Assembly (NCBI GenBank): GCA_002307245.1
Contig: DBTW01000056.1
Span: 1 to 18,558 of the forward strand
Origin: Spirochaetaceae bacterium UBA1306
Lineage (GTDB): Bacteria; Spirochaetota; Spirochaetia; Treponematales; Rectinemataceae
Length of the DNA stretch: 18,558 nucleotides
Direction: 5' to 3'
The first letter of the stretch is position 1. Each line of letters opens with the position of its first letter. Of this stretch, positions 7,510 through 14,948 are shown in pieces. The notes below the pieces were generated by a model. The model was not told where the DNA came from. It made no database searches and saw nothing but the letters and a program-made list of their open reading frames with translations. Made by a program: the position numbers and the translations under genes.

Positions 7510-8585
7510 ACGGAGCCTTCAAGAAGGCCTGTCTGCTCATCCCCTGCGCGGTCCTGGGCTTGGCGCTCTCCGCCACGCCCGCCGATAAGGCGGCGCCGAG
7601 CGCGGCGGCCGTCGGCCTGACTGCCGCCGACCTGGCCGCCCGCATCAAGGCCCGGCTTTCCTATGACCCTTTGACCGGCTATGGCCTTTTCGAGAAGGCG
7701 GGAGCGCGGCTCGTCTTCGCCCGCGAGCTACCCTGGGCGATCTTCGATTGGGCCGACTCCCTCGCCATCGATCCGCCTACCGAGCTCGAGGGGAGCCTTT
7801 CCTTCACCGCCGCGGCAGCAGGCATCGTAGAAAAGGCCTTCTCGGAGGCCGACGCGGCCGCCAGGAGCCATTTCTCGGTCGCGGCGATACTCATTGACCC
7901 GGGCCATGGGGGGAAGGACCCCGGGGCCATAGGGGAGCAGGGCTCGGGGAGCAAGAAGCTCCGCATCGTCGAGAAGGAGGTCACGCTCTCGATCTCCCGC
8001 AAGCTCTACGACGCGCTCAAGGCAAAGTATCCCGACAAGCGTATACTCATCACCCGCGAGGGCGACAGCTATCCCAGCCTGGAGGACCGCGTCGATATGG
8101 CCAATTCGGTCGACCTCGCCTCGAACGAAGCCATCATCTACGTCTCGATCCACGCGAATTCCTCGTTCAACAAGAACGCGAAGGGCTACGAAGTCTGGTA
8201 CCTGAACCCGGAGTACCGTCGGACACTCGTCGATTCCCGGAAGGCCCAGGGCGCCGAAAAGGACATCGCCCAAATCCAGAACATAATGCTAGAGGAGGAA
8301 TTCACGACCGAGAGCATAATCCTCGCCCGGAACATCATGGGTGGCCTCCAGTCCTCGATCGGCTCCGACAGCCCGAACCGGGGCATCAGGGCCGACGAAT
8401 GGTTCGTCGTGCGAAACGCTCGGATGCCCTCGGTCCTGATCGAGGCGGGCTTCGTGACCAACCCCGAGGAGGGCAAGCTTCTCTCTCGGGACGATTACTT
8501 GTCCCGCGTGGCAAGCGGCGTATATAATGGCCTCGTCGATTTCGTCGGCTATTTTGAGTCTATGAGAGGCGCCCCTTCCCCATGA
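7506..8585 (+). CDS. N-acetylmuramoyl-L-alanine amidase (Amidase_3, AmiC type)
   Basis: Zinc amidase of 359 residues that cuts the bond between N-acetylmuramic acid and the peptide stem of peptidoglycan. The N-terminus has a basic start and hydrophobic stretch (residues 6-23) consistent with a signal peptide, so it should act in the periplasm. The catalytic domain begins at about residue 125: DPGHGGKDPGA holds the zinc ligand H134, EKEVTL gives E156, VSIHAN gives H216, and SVLIEAGF supplies catalytic E313. All expected residues are present. Residues 36-120 form an extra N-terminal domain I cannot name; it may bind the wall, as AMIN domains do in AmiC. The ATGA overlap with the ATP-grasp gene points to coupled translation. 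It may serve cell separation or make openings in the wall for envelope structures. Confidence 0.9.
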   Translation: MNGAFKKACLLIPCAVLGLALSATPADKAAPSAAAVGLTAADLAARIKARLSYDPLTGYGLFEKAGARLVFARELPWAIFDWADSLAIDPPTELEGSLSFTAAAAGIVEKAFSEADAAARSHFSVAAILIDPGHGGKDPGAIGEQGSGSKKLRIVEKEVTLSISRKLYDALKAKYPDKRILITREGDSYPSLEDRVDMANSVDLASNEAIIYVSIHANSSFNKNAKGYEVWYLNPEYRRTLVDSRKAQGAEKDIAQIQNIMLEEEFTTESIILARNIMGGLQSSIGSDSPNRGIRADEWFVVRNARMPSVLIEAGFVTNPEEGKLLSRDDYLSRVASGVYNGLVDFVGYFESMRGAPSP

Positions 8586-9154
8586 ACCGCATCCTCGACG
8601 CTTCCCGCCGATTCTTCCTCGCCCTTGGCCGAGCCCTGTCCGCGGCCTGGTCGATAGCCCTGAAATGGCTCTCCGTACCGGTCAATCTATGTTTGGCCGC
8701 CATAGCCTTGTTTTTTCTCGTTTCCTTCGGCTCGTGGGCGATCGGCGACCGATTCTCGACGGTCCTCCTATACTTCCCGGACTCGAATGGGGCCCTTCAT
8801 GGGGAAACCCGCGAGGTCCCACGTTGCTTCGGGGCCGAGAAGCGCGCCGAGCTCATCGCGTCCGAGCTGCTCCTGGGGCCGGGAAACGGCTCCTTGGTTC
8901 GAGCCTTCGAGGCTGGCGTCCAGGTTCAGTCCGCGATCTATCGAAAAAGCAGGCTTTTCGTCGATATTTCGCCCGAGGCCGCGTTGGCCGAACCGAAGGC
9001 TTTGAAGGCCGGGATAGCCGCGATGGATCGCAGCCTGGTGGCCGCGTTGCCCGGAATCAAGCGCATATCGCTCACGATAGGCGGGAAAGAGCCCTATATT
9101 GCCGGTTTGGAGGTAGAAGAAGGGAGAAAGGGCGCAAAAAAAACCGGAAAATAA
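8582..9154 (+). CDS. GerMN-domain protein with one N-terminal membrane anchor
   Basis: Protein of 190 residues with a single hydrophobic segment at about 33-55 (LCLAAIALFFLVSFGSWAI) and a GerMN-like domain from about 60 to 175. Conserved features include a strand VLLYFPDSNGAL, a helix with LIASELLLGPGNGSLVRAF, a segment RLFVDISPEAAL and SLVAALPGIKRISLTIGG. GerM was first described in Bacillus spore germination, but GerMN domains are common in non-sporulating bacteria, where their role is poorly known and seems tied to cell-wall enzymes. It follows the amidase with an ATGA overlap and no clear ribosome binding site, so it is probably translated by coupling and may work with the amidase at the membrane. 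The tail has eight consecutive A residues (9136-9143). The flaA promoter begins immediately after its stop codon. Confidence 0.8.
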   Translation: MNRILDASRRFFLALGRALSAAWSIALKWLSVPVNLCLAAIALFFLVSFGSWAIGDRFSTVLLYFPDSNGALHGETREVPRCFGAEKRAELIASELLLGPGNGSLVRAFEAGVQVQSAIYRKSRLFVDISPEAALAEPKALKAGIAAMDRSLVAALPGIKRISLTIGGKEPYIAGLEVEEGRKGAKKTGK

Positions 9155-9182
9155 TTGACAAAGGTTTTTCACAGCGTATACT
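9155..9182 (+). promoter_or_regulatory. Predicted strong sigma-70 promoter of flaA
   Basis: A perfect TTGACA (9155-9160) is followed after 16 bp by TATACT (9177-9182), one base off the -10 consensus. The predicted transcript start is near 9189, leaving a leader of about 47 nt that ends in GAAAGGAG. The -35 begins at the base after the gerMN stop. This is one of the strongest promoters in the window, consistent with an abundant structural protein. It is a housekeeping-type site rather than a flagellar sigma-28 type. Confidence 0.75.
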
Positions 9183-9235
9183 TCCTTATCAAATAGTGGA
9201 CACCCGTGCTAGTGTGCAATGAAAGGAGTTATTGC

Positions 9236-10327
9236 ATGAGAAGGCAAGTAATCGTATTCGCCCTGGCGCTAATCCTCGTGGGCGCGTTCTCCGCCATATC
9301 CGCCGACGAGGCCGTTCTTATCGATTTCTCTACCCTCAAGGCCGATATCGTGGCCGATCCGGTCAACCAAGGCAAGTTCACCGAAAACCGCGCCACCATG
9401 ATGGATTTCTCGGGCACGGCTGGCGCGAGCTACACCGAGGATCAGAAGAAGCAGATGCGCACCTCCCTCGCCATCAGGAATTGGGATGTGGTTCTCGCTT
9501 CCTCCTCCAGGAGCAACCTGAACCAGGCCCTCTCCCTCACGGCCGAGGCGCCGGTTGACAAGTCCGCGAAGAAGTACGCCGATCAGTCCGTCATGGGGAT
9601 CCGCGTTCACTTCCCCGTCGCGGATTACAACAGCTGGGCCAAGATCGCTCCGCCCTTCGAGATCCCCGCGTTCGAGCCCAAGGCCACCATCGATGACCAG
9701 GGAGTCATCACCGAGGCCAAGGATAAGGGTAGCGATCCCGCGAACTCCAGGCTCACCCGATTCGAGGGCAGCTACGACGCCAACACCAAGATCACCACCG
9801 CTCTCGGCGTGGTCAAGAACGTAGGCGTCATCAAGTCGCTCGCCGTCACGGTCAAGGGCCTGAACTTCCCCCATGGCCTCTCGGTCGTCCTCAAGGACTC
9901 CGACGGCAATGAGCAGAACATCTTCCTCGGCTACCTCAACTTCGATGGCTGGAAGGAAATCCGCTGGGACAACCCCGCCTACGTGCAGGATGTCCGCAAC
10001 CGCGAACTCCGCGTATTCCCCCTCTATCCGAAGACCACGCCGCTCGTCAAGTTTGACGGCTTCGTGATCACCCGCGACGCCGCTCATGACGGCGGTGACT
10101 TCGTCGCCTACGTCAAGGACGTCAAGATCCTCTACGACAAGGCCGTCCTCGAGCCCGTCCAGGACATCGACGACGAGACCCTGTGGGGCATCGTGGGTAA
10201 GAAGGAGACCGAGCGCAAGAGCATCGAGTCCAAGCGCTTCGGCGCTCAGCAGGTCCTGCGCTATCTCGAAAAGACGAAGCAGGAGAGCAAGAGCGACTTT
10301 ACTCCCGCGGCTGACGCCAAGAAGTAA
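9236..10327 (+). CDS. flaA: Flagellar filament outer layer (sheath) protein FlaA
   Basis: Spirochaete FlaA, the protein that coats the FlaB core of periplasmic flagella and affects filament stiffness and helix shape. The protein is 363 residues, close to the usual size of about 340-350. A signal peptide is clear (residues 1-23, cleavage after AISA), in line with export by Sec rather than by the flagellar apparatus. The mature start DEAVLIDFSTLKADI, the segment GIRVHFPVADYNSWAKIAPP and the run VKNVGVIKSLAVTVKGLNFP are characteristic of treponemal FlaA. ATG 9236 is chosen because GAAAGGAG (9221-9228) is seven bases upstream; the frame is open to 9206, but that extension would spoil the signal peptide. 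The lysine- and glutamate-rich tail is slightly longer than usual. It has its own promoter and terminator and sits directly after the putative glycan operon. Confidence 0.9.
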   Translation: MRRQVIVFALALILVGAFSAISADEAVLIDFSTLKADIVADPVNQGKFTENRATMMDFSGTAGASYTEDQKKQMRTSLAIRNWDVVLASSSRSNLNQALSLTAEAPVDKSAKKYADQSVMGIRVHFPVADYNSWAKIAPPFEIPAFEPKATIDDQGVITEAKDKGSDPANSRLTRFEGSYDANTKITTALGVVKNVGVIKSLAVTVKGLNFPHGLSVVLKDSDGNEQNIFLGYLNFDGWKEIRWDNPAYVQDVRNRELRVFPLYPKTTPLVKFDGFVITRDAAHDGGDFVAYVKDVKILYDKAVLEPVQDIDDETLWGIVGKKETERKSIESKRFGAQQVLRYLEKTKQESKSDFTPAADAKK

Positions 10328-10353
10328 TGTCCGTCAATCCCTAAGAATGTGCG

Positions 10354-10385
10354 ACGGCCGGGACGTAAGTTCCGGCCGTTTCTTT
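10354..10385 (+). terminator. Rho-independent terminator after flaA
   Basis: A 10 bp stem, ACGGCCGGGA (10354-10363) with TTCCGGCCGT (10370-10379), encloses a 6 nt loop and has one G-T pair. It is followed by TTCTTT. It lies 27 nt past the flaA stop and before the ribosome binding site of the alarmone synthetase gene. Confidence 0.85.
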
Positions 10386-10417
10386 ATGCCCAAAAAAATA
10401 CCAGTCTAGGAGCAGTC

Positions 10418-11692
10418 GTGAGGTCTATGGGAGAGAGTGGGGCCATTCCGGATAAGGGAGAGCTGAAGTCCGTCTACGAGAAGCGTAAACGAGCCTACGC
10501 TCGGTTGCTGTCCGAGATGGAGTCTAGGCTTAGGCTTGCCCTCGAGAAGGATTCCATGGGCCCCATCGTCAAGGGAAGGGTAAAGTCCTTCGATTCTTGG
10601 TATGCGAAGCGGATCCGCATCCTGCGCAACGCCAAGTCCGGGGGTAAGGCGCCTATCCCTATTACGGATATTGTAGCCTTGAGGGTGGTCTGTCCATTTC
10701 TCGGGGACCTCAACCTCGCAGAAGCCTCGATCTGCTCTTCCTTCAAGGTTATCGAGGTCGAGCGCAAGGGCGCCGAAAGGTCCTTCCGCGAATTCGGCTA
10801 TGAATCGATCCATCTCCTCGTCGAGCTGCCCGAGGATCTCAAGTCCGAGTCCTTGGGCTTCGAACTACAGGTAGTGGAAGTCCAGCTGCGGACGATTCTG
10901 CAGGAAGCCTGGGCCGAGGTCGAGCACGAGCTCGTCTATAAGGCGGAGTTCACGCCCTTCGACGAGCCCATGAAGCGCAAGCTTGCCGCCTTGAACGCCA
11001 ACCTCTCACTCTCAGACATCATCTTCCAGGAGATCCTCGATTATCAACGGAAGCTGACTTCCGAGCTCGAGCGTAGGCGCTCGGCGTTTTACGGCAAGAT
11101 CGAAGGGGCGATGGATAAGCCTTTCGAGTCGGGTGAATTCCCCGCCAAGGGTCCCCGCGAGTCCAAGCCGGAGCTCGACTTCGACAGGCGCGAACCAAAC
11201 TCGCCCCGAGCGACCTCGGTGAGCATGGACGATCTCCTCCTATCGGCCCTGTCCGCACATAATCGCGAGGATTATCAAGGCGCCTCACGGATCTACAGTG
11301 AGATCCTCGTGCAGGACCCTGGGAAGGACATCGCGGCCGTCGTATATAAACATCGGGGCATGGCCTATTTCTCCCAATCACTCTATCCCGAGGCGATTTC
11401 AGATTTTTCCGCGAGCCTGGAACTGATTCCCGGCGACCACAAAGCCGCATATTATCGGGGCGTAGTGAAGAGCGTTCTCGAGGACTATGCTGGGGCTATC
11501 GAGGATTTCGACCTTGCGATAGCGATCCATCCCTATCACTTCTTCTCGTATTATCGACGGGCTATGGCCTATTGGCATCTCGAAGACTTTGCTCAGGCAG
11601 TGGCGGACTCGGAATCCGCCCTCAAGCTCGAGCCAGGCAATGTCCAGGCCGTACGTTTGCGGGAACTGGCCCTCAAGAAGCTGAAGATGTAG
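10418..11692 (+). CDS. RelA/SpoT-type (p)ppGpp synthetase domain fused to TPR repeats
   Basis: Predicted alarmone synthetase of 424 residues. The synthetase domain covers about residues 20-230 and keeps the catalytic motifs: GRVKSFDSWYAKR near 53, ITDIVALRVV with Asp84 for magnesium, YESIH at 128-132 for the GTP base, EVQLRT at 154-159 with catalytic Glu154, and WAEVEHELVYK at 165-175. No HD hydrolase domain precedes it and no TGS or ACT domain follows. Instead, three to four tetratricopeptide repeats fill about residues 275-410 (DYQGASRIYSEILVQDP, YPEAISDFSASLELIP, YAGAIEDFDLAIAIHP, FAQAVADSESALKLEP). The start is placed at GTG 10418, five bases after AGGAG (10408-10412); ATG 10427 is too far from it, and earlier codons lie in the flaA terminator. 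TPRs usually bind protein partners, so they may control activity. Confidence 0.85.
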   Translation: MRSMGESGAIPDKGELKSVYEKRKRAYARLLSEMESRLRLALEKDSMGPIVKGRVKSFDSWYAKRIRILRNAKSGGKAPIPITDIVALRVVCPFLGDLNLAEASICSSFKVIEVERKGAERSFREFGYESIHLLVELPEDLKSESLGFELQVVEVQLRTILQEAWAEVEHELVYKAEFTPFDEPMKRKLAALNANLSLSDIIFQEILDYQRKLTSELERRRSAFYGKIEGAMDKPFESGEFPAKGPRESKPELDFDRREPNSPRATSVSMDDLLLSALSAHNREDYQGASRIYSEILVQDPGKDIAAVVYKHRGMAYFSQSLYPEAISDFSASLELIPGDHKAAYYRGVVKSVLEDYAGAIEDFDLAIAIHPYHFFSYYRRAMAYWHLEDFAQAVADSESALKLEPGNVQAVRLRELALKKLKM

Positions 11693-11753
11693 GCTCGGCG
11701 ACGGAAAGCTATCTCCCATAAAGAATAACTGATTGGCGATTTCCGCTCGCTTA

Positions 11754-11783
11754 TTGACATGAAGCGCGGTGAAAGGCTATATT
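11754..11783 (+). promoter_or_regulatory. Predicted promoter of tRNA-Glu
   Basis: A perfect TTGACA (11754-11759) is followed after 18 bp by TATATT (11778-11783). The expected transcript start, near 11790, is only about five bases before the tRNA, which is typical of single tRNA genes. The 18 bp spacing is one base longer than ideal. Confidence 0.65.
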
Positions 11784-11794
11784 CCGATTCTCTA

Positions 11795-11866
11795 GTCCCC
11801 ATCGTCTAGAGGTTAGGACAGCGGGTTTTCATCCCGCCAACAGGAGTTCGATTCTCCTTGGGGATA
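11795..11866 (+). tRNA. tRNA-Glu (anticodon UUC)
   Basis: The cloverleaf can be drawn by hand. The acceptor stem GTCCCCA pairs with TGGGGAT, with a G-U at the first pair. A D arm contains TAGAGGTTAGGACA. The anticodon stem GCGGG/CCCGC encloses TTTTCAT, giving anticodon TTC, and the T arm AGGAG-TTCGATT-CTCCT is standard. The discriminator base is A, and no CCA is encoded. The sequence resembles bacterial glutamate tRNAs closely. It supplies glutamate for translation and, in most bacteria with GluTR, for haem and B12 precursor synthesis. Confidence 0.95.
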
Positions 11867-11896
11867 AAGACCGGCGAAAGCCGGTCTTTTGTTTTT
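11867..11896 (+). terminator. Rho-independent terminator after tRNA-Glu
   Basis: A perfect 9 bp stem, AAGACCGGC (11867-11875) with GCCGGTCTT (11880-11888), is capped by a GAAA tetraloop and followed by TTGTTTTT. The stem starts at the first base after the tRNA discriminator, so the primary transcript has almost no free 3' trailer. Confidence 0.9.
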
Positions 11897-12042
11897 CTGG
11901 CGATTCCAGCCTGGGAGGGGCGCAACCGCAAGCCCACCATATTTCACCGAGCGGGAGCCGAATTACTATGGTAGGATGTCGGCCAGCCAGGGGGTTTTCA
12001 AATGCTCCATGGCCAAAAATGCCGATGTCGAGGGGTATCGGA

Positions 12043-13905
12043 GTGAAGATCCTCAACCGAATGATGCTCATGCTCGTCGTGTCCATCTCCGCCCTAGTCC
12101 TCAGTACCGCCCTTTTTTTCGTCTACAAGGATATGAATGGGAAGCTCCAGCAGCTCCGGGCCGAGTCGCTCACGCTCGGTAGGGACATCGCGCGGTTCCG
12201 CTACCTGACCGACGAGCTCCTTACCACGAATACCTACGCTGCGTGCTACGCCGATTGGGTCGCCAGCGCGAGCTCAACGGACAAATCGCTCGCGGCCTTC
12301 TGCAAGAGCGGGCTCCTCGTCGGCACAATGACGTCCGCCGAGGACCAGAAGCAGCGCAAGGCCATCGAGAACGTATGGGAGCTGGTGAAGGATCAGCTCT
12401 CGCAGGTCCAGGAGGTCGGGGAGGTCCTGGCGAAGGAAGGTGTGACCGGCCGCGTCGCCACCATGATCCAAGGCAATAGCTCCCTCGAGGCCTTCCAGCT
12501 CGATACCAGGGTTCACCAGCTGATCACCACCCTCGATACCTATCTCGATTCATCCATCAACAAGCTGATCGCCTCGATCGAGAAGAAGGCGATAGGCACG
12601 GACCGGACTCTATCGTTGATCATCATCTGCCTGTCGACGCTGGCCGGCGCCGCCGCGGCCTTCCTGCTCCTCGGCTTCGCCCGCGCCTTCAAGGCCTCCC
12701 TCGGGGGCTTCGGGCGCGCCATAGAGACTTGGAATGCCCATGACTTCAGCGCCTCGGTAGACGCGAAGGGCCGGGACGAGCTGTCGCTGCTGGCGCGCAA
12801 GATCAACGGCACGATAGACGATTTCGCGGGCCTCATCGGGGGGGTCGCGGGTATGGCCGAGGGCGCCGCCGCCGTCCGGGAGGAGGTGCTATCGGCCTCC
12901 AGCGAGACCGCCGCCTCGATCGAGCAGATCACGGCCAACATCGCGTCCATCCGCATCCGGATCGACGAGATGGTCGGCCGCCTGGGCGCGACGGAAAAGG
13001 CCTCGGACGCCATCGGCCAGGGCGTCTCTTCCCTGGACGAGCGGCTCGCCGAGCAGAGCGCCGCCCTGGCGCGCTCGAGCTCGAGGGCCGACGAGATGAG
13101 GGTCGCAGCCGGTCAGGCCGACGCCATAGCCATCCGCCAGAAGGCCGAGGCTGAAAAGCTCGAGGAGCTGGCCGCGGGCGAGCTGGAGCGGATCAACCAG
13201 AACAACGCCGCCATAGCCGGTACGGCGCAGGACGTGGGCAAGGTCATGGAGGTCGTCGGCATCATCAACGCGGTGGCCGAGCAGACGAACATCCTCGCGA
13301 TGAACGCGGCCATCGAGGCTGCCCACGCCGGCGAGGCCGGGCGGGGCTTCGCGGTCGTGGCCGAGGAGATCCGCAAGCTGGCCGAGTCGACGAACGAGAA
13401 CGCGGTCCTCATCGGCGACACGATAGGCGACATGGCCAAGAGGATCGAGGAGGTCTCCGGGTCGAGCGCCCAGACCGACGCCGACTTCAAGCGCATCGAG
13501 GGCCTCACCCGGGAGGCCCGCGAGAGCATGGAGGACCTGCTCAAGCTCGTCGCGAGCCTGTCGGGATCGGTCGCGGGCCTGGCCGAGGACCTGAAGCTGG
13601 CGGCCGGCAACTCGCGCGAGGCCAAGGCGAGGTCCGGCGAGATCCTCGCCAATTCCAAGAGCGCCGCGGAATCCGTCGGGGCGGTCTCGAGGCTCGGCCA
13701 GGAGATCAAGGGCGGCATCGGGGAGATCGAGTCGGGCTCCCGCGATTCCGGCCAGGCCATGCAGCATTTGCGCGACCTGAGCTGGAGGATCGCCGAGTCC
13801 GTGCGCGAGCTCCACGCGAGCGTCTCCGGCTACAAGACCGCCGAGACCTTCGCCCAGGCCGCGAGCGGCGAGGTATCCGGGACCGGTACCGGCGCCGAGC
13901 GATAG
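12043..13905 (+). CDS. Methyl-accepting chemotaxis protein, two transmembrane segments
   Basis: Chemoreceptor of 620 residues. TM1 lies at about residues 7-26 and TM2 at about 190-212, enclosing a periplasmic sensor of roughly 160 residues that looks mostly helical, as in four-helix-bundle sensors. A HAMP linker follows (about 213-265), then a long coiled-coil cytoplasmic part. The signalling tip at about 406-450 contains [19 protein letters not shown] and [15 protein letters not shown], the near-invariant hairpin that binds CheA and CheW. No C-terminal CheR-tethering pentapeptide is seen. The start is GTG 12043, seven bases after GAGGGG (12030-12035); ATG 11968 would add a 25-residue lead without a ribosome binding site. 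The sensed ligand cannot be told from the sequence. It stands alone, with no che genes nearby, so it probably docks to arrays encoded elsewhere. Confidence 0.93.
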   Translation: MKILNRMMLMLVVSISALVLSTALFFVYKDMNGKLQQLRAESLTLGRDIARFRYLTDELLTTNTYAACYADWVASASSTDKSLAAFCKSGLLVGTMTSAEDQKQRKAIENVWELVKDQLSQVQEVGEVLAKEGVTGRVATMIQGNSSLEAFQLDTRVHQLITTLDTYLDSSINKLIASIEKKAIGTDRTLSLIIICLSTLAGAAAAFLLLGFARAFKASLGGFGRAIETWNAHDFSASVDAKGRDELSLLARKINGTIDDFAGLIGGVAGMAEGAAAVREEVLSASSETAASIEQITANIASIRIRIDEMVGRLGATEKASDAIGQGVSSLDERLAEQSAALARSSSRADEMRVAAGQADAIAIRQKAEAEKLEELAAGELERINQNNAAIAGTAQDVGKVMEVVGIINAVAEQTNILAMNAAIEAAHAGEAGRGFAVVAEEIRKLAESTNENAVLIGDTIGDMAKRIEEVSGSSAQTDADFKRIEGLTREARESMEDLLKLVASLSGSVAGLAEDLKLAAGNSREAKARSGEILANSKSAAESVGAVSRLGQEIKGGIGEIESGSRDSGQAMQHLRDLSWRIAESVRELHASVSGYKTAETFAQAASGEVSGTGTGAER

Positions 13906-13964
13906 GCGGAAATATCCCGGGCGATATGATATGATTTATGGCAACAGCCATTGTTGGAGGATGT

Positions 13965-14441
13965 ATGAAAAAGAAAGCACTCGTCCTTTCCCTGCTGCTC
14001 ACGCTCTTCACGGTATTCAGCGCCTCGGCCTATAAGGCCGCCATCGGCGCCGAATTCGCCGTCAGCGGCCTCGGGAACGGCCTTCCCGGATCGTCCATGT
14101 TCATATCGTTCAGGCTGCCGAAATTCCCCGTGGTCTTCGGCCTCGGCGGCGGCATCTCCAGCGAGAATTCCTCGATCGCCCTCATGGCCGATTGGTGGCT
14201 CGCCCAGGGCAACCTCGTGAGCTTCGTAAACTACTACGTGGGCCCCGGCCTTTTCGCCGATTTCGCCTCCGAGGGCGCCTATGCCGGGATCCGCATCCCC
14301 GTCGGCCTGAATGCCTTCCCCATCAAGCCCCTCGAGCTCTTCCTCGAGATATCTCCCGCCTTCACGATCATCTCCCCCGGCGCCGTGAACTTCGGCTGGT
14401 CGGGATTCCAGACGGGCTTCGGCTTCCGCTTCTGGTTCTAG
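13965..14441 (+). CDS. Small exported protein, probable outer-membrane beta-barrel
   Basis: Protein of 158 residues that I do not recognise by name. Residues 1-20 form a clear signal peptide (KKKALVLSLLLTLFTVFSA, then SAY). The mature part is rich in glycine, alternating hydrophobic and polar residues, and aromatic residues, and ends FGFRFWF. A terminal phenylalanine after alternating aromatics is the usual sorting signal of outer-membrane barrels recognised by BamA. About six to eight short strands could fit, so an eight-stranded barrel in the manner of small spirochaete OmpA-like or BAPKO_0422-type proteins is possible. ATG 13965 is chosen over ATG 13938 because GGAGG (13956-13960) is close upstream and the signal peptide begins there. 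It follows the chemoreceptor by 59 nt and has its own terminator. The role is unknown. Confidence 0.7.
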   Translation: MKKKALVLSLLLTLFTVFSASAYKAAIGAEFAVSGLGNGLPGSSMFISFRLPKFPVVFGLGGGISSENSSIALMADWWLAQGNLVSFVNYYVGPGLFADFASEGAYAGIRIPVGLNAFPIKPLELFLEISPAFTIISPGAVNFGWSGFQTGFGFRFWF

Positions 14442-14463
14442 GCTTTAGGCTTCCTGAACGAGG

Positions 14464-14493
14464 GCCGCCCGGCGACGGGCGGCTTTTCTTTCT
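14464..14493 (+). terminator. Rho-independent terminator after the barrel-like protein gene
   Basis: A perfect 8 bp stem, GCCGCCCG (14464-14471) with CGGGCGGC (14476-14483), is closed by a GCGA tetraloop and followed by TTTTCTTTCTT. It lies 22 nt after the stop codon. Confidence 0.9.
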
Positions 14494-14534
14494 TCCCCGT
14501 CATTCCCTCGCCCTAGGCCGCCATAGGCTCCGAT

Positions 14535-14563
14535 TTGGCTTTATATGCAAAAAATAATATATT
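14535..14563 (+). promoter_or_regulatory. Predicted promoter of the thioredoxin gene
   Basis: TTGGCT (14535-14540) is followed after 17 bp by TATATT (14558-14563), inside an AT-rich island (14540-14565) that stands out from the GC-rich surroundings. The predicted transcript start is near 14570, and AGGAG lies at 14581-14585 before ATG 14592. Confidence 0.6.
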
Positions 14564-14591
14564 AAGACGAGAGTTCAACTAGGAGAGAGAG

Positions 14592-14948
14592 ATGACAGAG
14601 CATCTAGACGGCGCGGCCTTCAAGTCCCGGGTATTCGATTGGGAGAAGCACGAGGAATGGAGCTATTCGGGCAGCCTTCCCGCGATAGTGGACTTCTATG
14701 CCGAGTGGTGTGGGCCCTGCAAGATGCTTAGTCCCGTCCTCGATGAGCTCTCGGGAAAATACGAGGGCAAGCTCAAGATCTACAAGGTCGATATCGACAA
14801 GGAGAACGAGCTTGCGGCGCTGTTCGGCGTCCAGAGCGTGCCGACGATCCTCTTCATCCCGACCGAAGGCAAGCCGAGCATGGCCCTGGGCGCTTTGCCC
14901 AAGCATCAGATCGAGAAGGCGATGGGCGAGCTCCTCGGCATCAGCTGA
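14592..14948 (+). CDS. trxA: Thioredoxin
   Basis: Small dithiol oxidoreductase of 118 residues that reduces protein disulfides in the cytoplasm. The active site WCGPC holds C40 and C43, preceded by VDFYAEW, and SVPTILF supplies the conserved cis-proline. Compared with E. coli thioredoxin (about 108 residues) it has a slightly longer N-terminus (EHLDGAAFKSRVFDWEKHEE). The region after the cis-proline lacks the usual glycine-rich GxxP segment: it reads PTEGKPSMALGALPKHQ. The ribosome binding site AGGAG is six bases upstream. The gene runs head-on into thiI, and the two coding regions overlap by 8 nt. Known biology makes this placement sensible, because thioredoxin is one reductant able to reset the disulfide formed in ThiI during thiolation. 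No thioredoxin reductase gene is in view. Confidence 0.92.
   Translation: MTEHLDGAAFKSRVFDWEKHEEWSYSGSLPAIVDFYAEWCGPCKMLSPVLDELSGKYEGKLKIYKVDIDKENELAALFGVQSVPTILFIPTEGKPSMALGALPKHQIEKAMGELLGIS

Noticed and set aside
9136..9143. A8 run near the end of the GerMN gene as a frameshift site
   Set aside because: A -1 shift would only add about 27 residues without homology, running through the flaA promoter. No functional fusion results.
13925..13935. Two overlapping TATGAT hexamers before the barrel-like protein gene
   Set aside because: No -35-like hexamer is found at 16-18 bp from either copy, so I do not claim a promoter.
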